A DNA stretch of 64,000 bases from Thermoclostridium stercorarium subsp. stercorarium DSM 8532 (GTDB lineage: Bacteria; Bacillota; Clostridia; DSM-8532): assembly GCF_000331995.1 (NCBI RefSeq), contig NC_020134.1, positions 1,277,465 to 1,341,464 on the forward strand. Direction: 5' to 3'. Positions 61,485 to 64,000 of the stretch are shown here, piece by piece. The translations under genes and the position numbers were made by a program. How positions within the stretch are numbered: the first letter of the stretch is position 1; the number at the start of each line of letters is the position of its first letter. The notes under the pieces are model-generated. The model ran no database searches. It worked only from the letters and a program-made list of their open reading frames with translations, and was not told where the DNA came from.

Positions 61485-61635
61485 AAATATTAATAAACTG
61501 ATAAGAAGATTTATACCAAAAGGAACAGATATATCAAAAGTAAGTAAAGCAAAAATAAAAAGTATAGAGAGATGGATTAATGAATATCCAAGAAGAATGT
61601 TTGGTTATAGGTCAGCCATAGAAATGGCGGTATGA
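61485..61635 (+). pseudogene. IS30 transposase, 3' fragment (copy 2)
   Basis: The last ~50 codons of the IS30 transposase (NINKLIRRFIPKGTDISKVS to GYRSAIEMAV) are identical to copy 1 and resume right after element B. The catalytic Glu lies just upstream of the break. Confidence 0.85.
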
Positions 61636-61705
61636 TGTATAGAATTTATTCCAGTAAGCAATGGATTTACCAAATTTTTCACGGCATTTAATATTGCAAT
61701 TTATA

Positions 61706-61720
61706 GTCTTGAAATATTTT
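61706..61720. repeat. 15-bp target duplication, right (IS30 copy 2)
   Basis: GTCTTGAAATATTTT, identical to 54126-54140. Confidence 0.9.
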
Positions 61721-61774
61721 AAAAATATATATTGACATACCCTGTAAAACATGCAATAATATAATTCGTTCTGA

Positions 61775-61832
61775 GTTTAGCAATATTAAACTTTAAGTTT
61801 TATACAAAATTTGGGGTTTAATATAACTAAAC
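61775..61832 (+). promoter_or_regulatory. Inverted operator pair before the cupin-XRE regulator
   Basis: GTTTAGCAATATTAAAC (61775-61791) and, inverted, GTTTAATATAACTAAAC (61816-61832) match at 15 of 17 positions, with centres 41 bases apart (about four helical turns). A third palindrome AAACTTTAAGTTT overlaps the first at 61788-61800. A TTGACA (61732-61737) with AATAAT 17 bases later gives a promoter just upstream. This is a likely autoregulatory site. Confidence 0.6.
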
Positions 61833-61948
61833 TTTTTTATCTTAATAAACTGTTTTTAAGAGAAAAATTTTAGTTTTAAAATACCTATAATGCTGATTGC
61901 AGGCTGGTTTTATGTTTATATGGGTGCAGATTGTTTTGGAGGGATTAT

Positions 61949-62488
61949 ATGCAAATAGGTGCTAAACTTAAAAGGTTAAGGCTGGAATATGGATTGACCC
62001 AGGAAGAACTGGCTGACCGGTGCGAACTTACCAAGGGATATATTTCTCAGCTTGAAAGAGATTTAACATCCCCGTCCATTGCCACCCTTCAGGATATACT
62101 GGAATGCCTCGGCAGCAGTATACCTGAATTTTTTAGTGAACAAAAAGCCGAACAGGTGGTTTTCAAGGAGAAGGATGTTTTTGTGAAAGAAGTTGAGGAA
62201 AAGGGTTACCGGATAAAATGGATTGTTCCGAATGCGCAGAAGAAGGATATGGAGCCTATTATCCTTGAACTGAGTGAAAACGGGGAAACCGAAGAGGATG
62301 ATCCCCATCAGGGTGAGGAATTCGGATATGTATTACAGGGTACTATAATTTTAACCCTTGGAAAAGAGCGTTACAAGGTAAAAAAAGGAGAGTGCTTCCA
62401 TTATAAGGCAAACCAGCCCCACAGCATAAAAAACGGTGGAAAAAGGACAGCACAGGTACTCTGGATTTCGACTCCGCCGAGTTTCTGA
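61949..62488 (+). CDS. Cupin-containing XRE-family regulator (PuuR-like)
   Basis: The 179-residue protein has an N-terminal XRE helix-turn-helix (about 5-60; LRLEYGLTQEELADRCELTK, YISQLERDLTSPSIATLQD) and a C-terminal cupin (about 105-178; HQGEEFGYVLQGTIILTLGK, KKGECFHYKANQPHSIKN). Such regulators often control polyamine genes, and potA follows 22 bases later. GGAGGGATT precedes the ATG at 61949. The paired inverted repeats upstream suggest autoregulation and polyamine-responsive control of the transporter. Confidence 0.92.
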   Translation: MQIGAKLKRLRLEYGLTQEELADRCELTKGYISQLERDLTSPSIATLQDILECLGSSIPEFFSEQKAEQVVFKEKDVFVKEVEEKGYRIKWIVPNAQKKDMEPIILELSENGETEEDDPHQGEEFGYVLQGTIILTLGKERYKVKKGECFHYKANQPHSIKNGGKRTAQVLWISTPPSF

Positions 62489-62510
62489 ATATTGCAGGGA
62501 GGTGGTTTGA

Positions 62511-63551
62511 ATGAGCAAAAAAATAATTGAGCTTGTGAATGTGACCAAAAGATATAACGGTGTTACGGCTGTAAAAAATATTAATCTTTACATCAGGGAA
62601 AATGAGTTTGTTACCCTTTTAGGCCCAAGCGGCTGCGGGAAAACAACTACTCTGAGAATGATAGGCGGTTTCGAGGACCCTGATGAAGGAGACATTTACT
62701 TTGACGGTGTGAGGATTAATGATGTACCTCCGTATAAAAGGAACATAAATACGGTGTTTCAGCGATATGCATTGTTTACTCATATGAATGTGTATGAGAA
62801 TATAGCTTTTGGGTTGAGAATAAAAAAACTCCCGAAAGATGAAATAGACAGAAGAATAAAGCGCATGCTGAAACTTGTCGACCTTGAAGGATTTGAAAAC
62901 AGACATGTGGATTCTTTAAGCGGCGGACAACAGCAGCGTGTTGCAATTGCCAGGGCTTTGGTCAATGAACCGAAAGTTCTTCTGCTGGATGAGCCGTTGG
63001 GTGCCCTGGATTTGAAGCTCCGTAAGGAAATGCAGATTGAGCTTATGGATATGCAGAAAAATGTGGGGATTACGTTTATTTATGTAACCCACGACCAGGA
63101 AGAAGCCCTGACGATGTCTGACACCGTTGTGGTAATGAATAACGGTGAAATACAGCAGGTGGGAACACCGGTGGATATATACAATGAGCCGGTAAACAGG
63201 TTTGTGGCTGACTTTATAGGGGAGAGCAACATCATTGAAGGCGTGATGATAGAGGATTATTTGGTGGAGTTTTCAGGGCGGAAGTTTAAATGCCTGGATA
63301 AGGGATTCGGCCACAATGAACCCGTGGATGTGGTTATAAGGCCCGAAGACATAGATATCACCGATCCGGATAAGGGGCTTATCCAGGGCGTGGTTACGTC
63401 GGTTGTGTTTAAAGGCGTTCATTATGAAATGCTTGTTGAAGGCGGCGGCTTTGAATATATGATTCAAAGTACCGATATGGCGCCGGTTGGTGCTAATGTA
63501 GGTTTAACTTTTAATCCGGAAGACATACATGTAATGAAAAGAGGGAGCTAA
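62511..63551 (+). CDS. potA: Spermidine/putrescine ABC transporter ATP-binding protein
   Basis: The 346-residue ATPase has Walker [10 protein letters not shown], the Q-loop VFQRYALF (Gln followed by Arg rather than the usual Asn or Asp), signature LSGGQQQR, Walker [13 protein letters not shown] and switch His in [16 protein letters not shown]-terminal TOBE domain (about 240-346) binds regulatory ligands. It powers polyamine import. GGGAGGTGG lies before the ATG, and the stop codon directly abuts the potB start. Confidence 0.95.
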   Translation: MSKKIIELVNVTKRYNGVTAVKNINLYIRENEFVTLLGPSGCGKTTTLRMIGGFEDPDEGDIYFDGVRINDVPPYKRNINTVFQRYALFTHMNVYENIAFGLRIKKLPKDEIDRRIKRMLKLVDLEGFENRHVDSLSGGQQQRVAIARALVNEPKVLLLDEPLGALDLKLRKEMQIELMDMQKNVGITFIYVTHDQEEALTMSDTVVVMNNGEIQQVGTPVDIYNEPVNRFVADFIGESNIIEGVMIEDYLVEFSGRKFKCLDKGFGHNEPVDVVIRPEDIDITDPDKGLIQGVVTSVVFKGVHYEMLVEGGGFEYMIQSTDMAPVGANVGLTFNPEDIHVMKRGS

Positions 63552-64000
63552 GTGAAAAATAAAGCAAGATTCCTTGCATATCCATATATGGTGTGGATGG
63601 TCATCTTCATTGTTGTTCCGCTGCTTTTGGTGCTGTTTTACAGTCTGACCGAAGGCAACATCAAGGACCCGTCTTCGCTCACTTTTTCGCTGAACAATTA
63701 TAAACGGGTTTTTGATGTTATGTATTTGAACGTAATATGGAAATCTTTCAAGCTGGCGATAATTTCGACTATATGCTGCCTTATCCTTGGCTATCCTGTG
63801 GCTCTTATAATATCGACCATTAAGGCCAAATATAAGAATATAGTGCTGATGTTTTTTCTGGTTCCGATTTGGATGAATTTTCTTTTGCGGACATATGCGT
63901 GGATGTCAATACTGTCGCCAAACGGTTTTATAAACAGACTTCTTTCGTGGATGGGATTACCCACGCTTTCGATAATGCCGGGGCAAACGGCGGTTATTTT
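63552..64000 (+). CDS. potB: Spermidine/putrescine ABC transporter permease, 5' part (runs off window)
   Basis: GTG at 63552, directly after the potA stop and with GAGGGAG upstream, starts MKNKARFLAYPYMVWMVIFI followed by VVPLLLVLFYSL. The visible 149 codons include three to four membrane helices and the PotB-typical VPIWMNFLLRTYAWMSILS with GFINRLLSWMGL. The rest, including the coupling EAA loop, lies beyond the window. potC and potD would be expected next. Confidence 0.93.
   Translation, partial: MKNKARFLAYPYMVWMVIFIVVPLLLVLFYSLTEGNIKDPSSLTFSLNNYKRVFDVMYLNVIWKSFKLAIISTICCLILGYPVALIISTIKAKYKNIVLMFFLVPIWMNFLLRTYAWMSILSPNGFINRLLSWMGLPTLSIMPGQTAVI

Larger units (their letters stand above)
54141..61705 (+). 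mobile_element. IS30-family element, copy 2, expanded to 7.6 kb by nested insertions
   Basis: The ends match copy 1 (left GGGAAGTTGTAAAATAAAAT; right ...TTTAATATTGCAATTTATA) and carry a 15-bp target duplication outside. Between the IS30 5' part (to 54833) and 3' part (from 61485) sit, in order, IS256 element A, IS256 element B left copy, a restriction-modification module, and element B right copy. IS30 codons from about 195 to about 300 are missing. The order of nesting is inferred from which boundaries interrupt which. Confidence 0.85.

Noticed and set aside
1-64000. CRISPR arrays, prophage genes or rRNA operons
   Set aside because: I saw no regularly spaced short repeats, phage structural genes or rRNA sequence anywhere in the window.

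Overview
The window looks like a chromosomal segment of a thermophilic or cellulolytic Clostridia-type Firmicute, close to Thermoclostridium/Acetivibrio. The evidence is strong AGGAGG ribosome sites, frequent GTG/TTG starts, S-layer homology (SLH) proteins, a clostridial single-chain PurL, hemicellulose glycosidases and an OadB/OadG sodium-pump pair. The species is inferred from gene content only.

Layout. 1-8.5 kb: the end of an HtrA protease, purL, a DUF3298 protein, a VanW-like lipoprotein, a secreted Amidase_6 protein, a HEAT protein and tRNA-Leu(GAG). 8.5-10.4 kb: a decayed patch where pieces of a chemoreceptor gene, two lantibiotic-immunity-like ABC permeases and an acetyltransferase are joined. 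10.7-19.7 kb: a CAP/SLH surface protein, a DUF554 protein, a MarR-controlled heterodimeric ABC exporter, a zinc-ribbon protein and a YesL-like membrane protein. 19.7-22.9 kb: the minus-strand asd-dapA-dapB operon behind a lysine riboswitch. 23-29.3 kb: ylxM-ffh-rpsP-khpA, trxA, an SAH/MTA deaminase and rqcH. 29.4-36.9 kb: a 30-residue membrane peptide, a CvpA protein and a cell-envelope cluster (repeat protein, SLH protein, CtpA protease, DUF5711). 37-39.4 kb: a PfkB sugar kinase, manA and a metal-binding-like small protein. 41.4-43.1 kb: a structured leader with terminator in front of oadB-oadG. 43.2-51.7 kb: a glycoside locus (GH3, Gfo/Idh/MocA oxidoreductase, GNAT, YicI-type GH31, AraC regulator), probably for xyloglucan or xylo-oligosaccharides. 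51.7-54 kb: DUF3842, nadD, yqeK, lepB. 61.9-64 kb: a cupin-XRE regulator and potA-potB.

Mobile DNA is the most unusual part. Two copies of one IS30-family element (39446-41378 and 54141-61705) are each bounded by a perfect 15-bp target duplication. Both are broken by an identical 1295-bp IS256-family element (called A here), at different internal points and with loss of IS30 sequence. The second copy also contains two near-identical ~1395-bp copies of another IS256-family element (B). The B copies flank an AT-rich restriction-modification module: a beta-class, probably N4-cytosine methyltransferase (+) facing a two-ORF restriction gene (-). The first restriction ORF carries an N-terminal XRE helix-turn-helix joined to an MjaI-like endonuclease region; the second carries the presumed catalytic core and overlaps it by ATGA. 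Each of the two convergent promoters has its own perfect palindrome overlapping core promoter elements. Only the right-hand B transposase is intact, because the left copy has a nonsense codon. This reads as a composite transposon with a self-regulated restriction system nested in an older IS30 copy.
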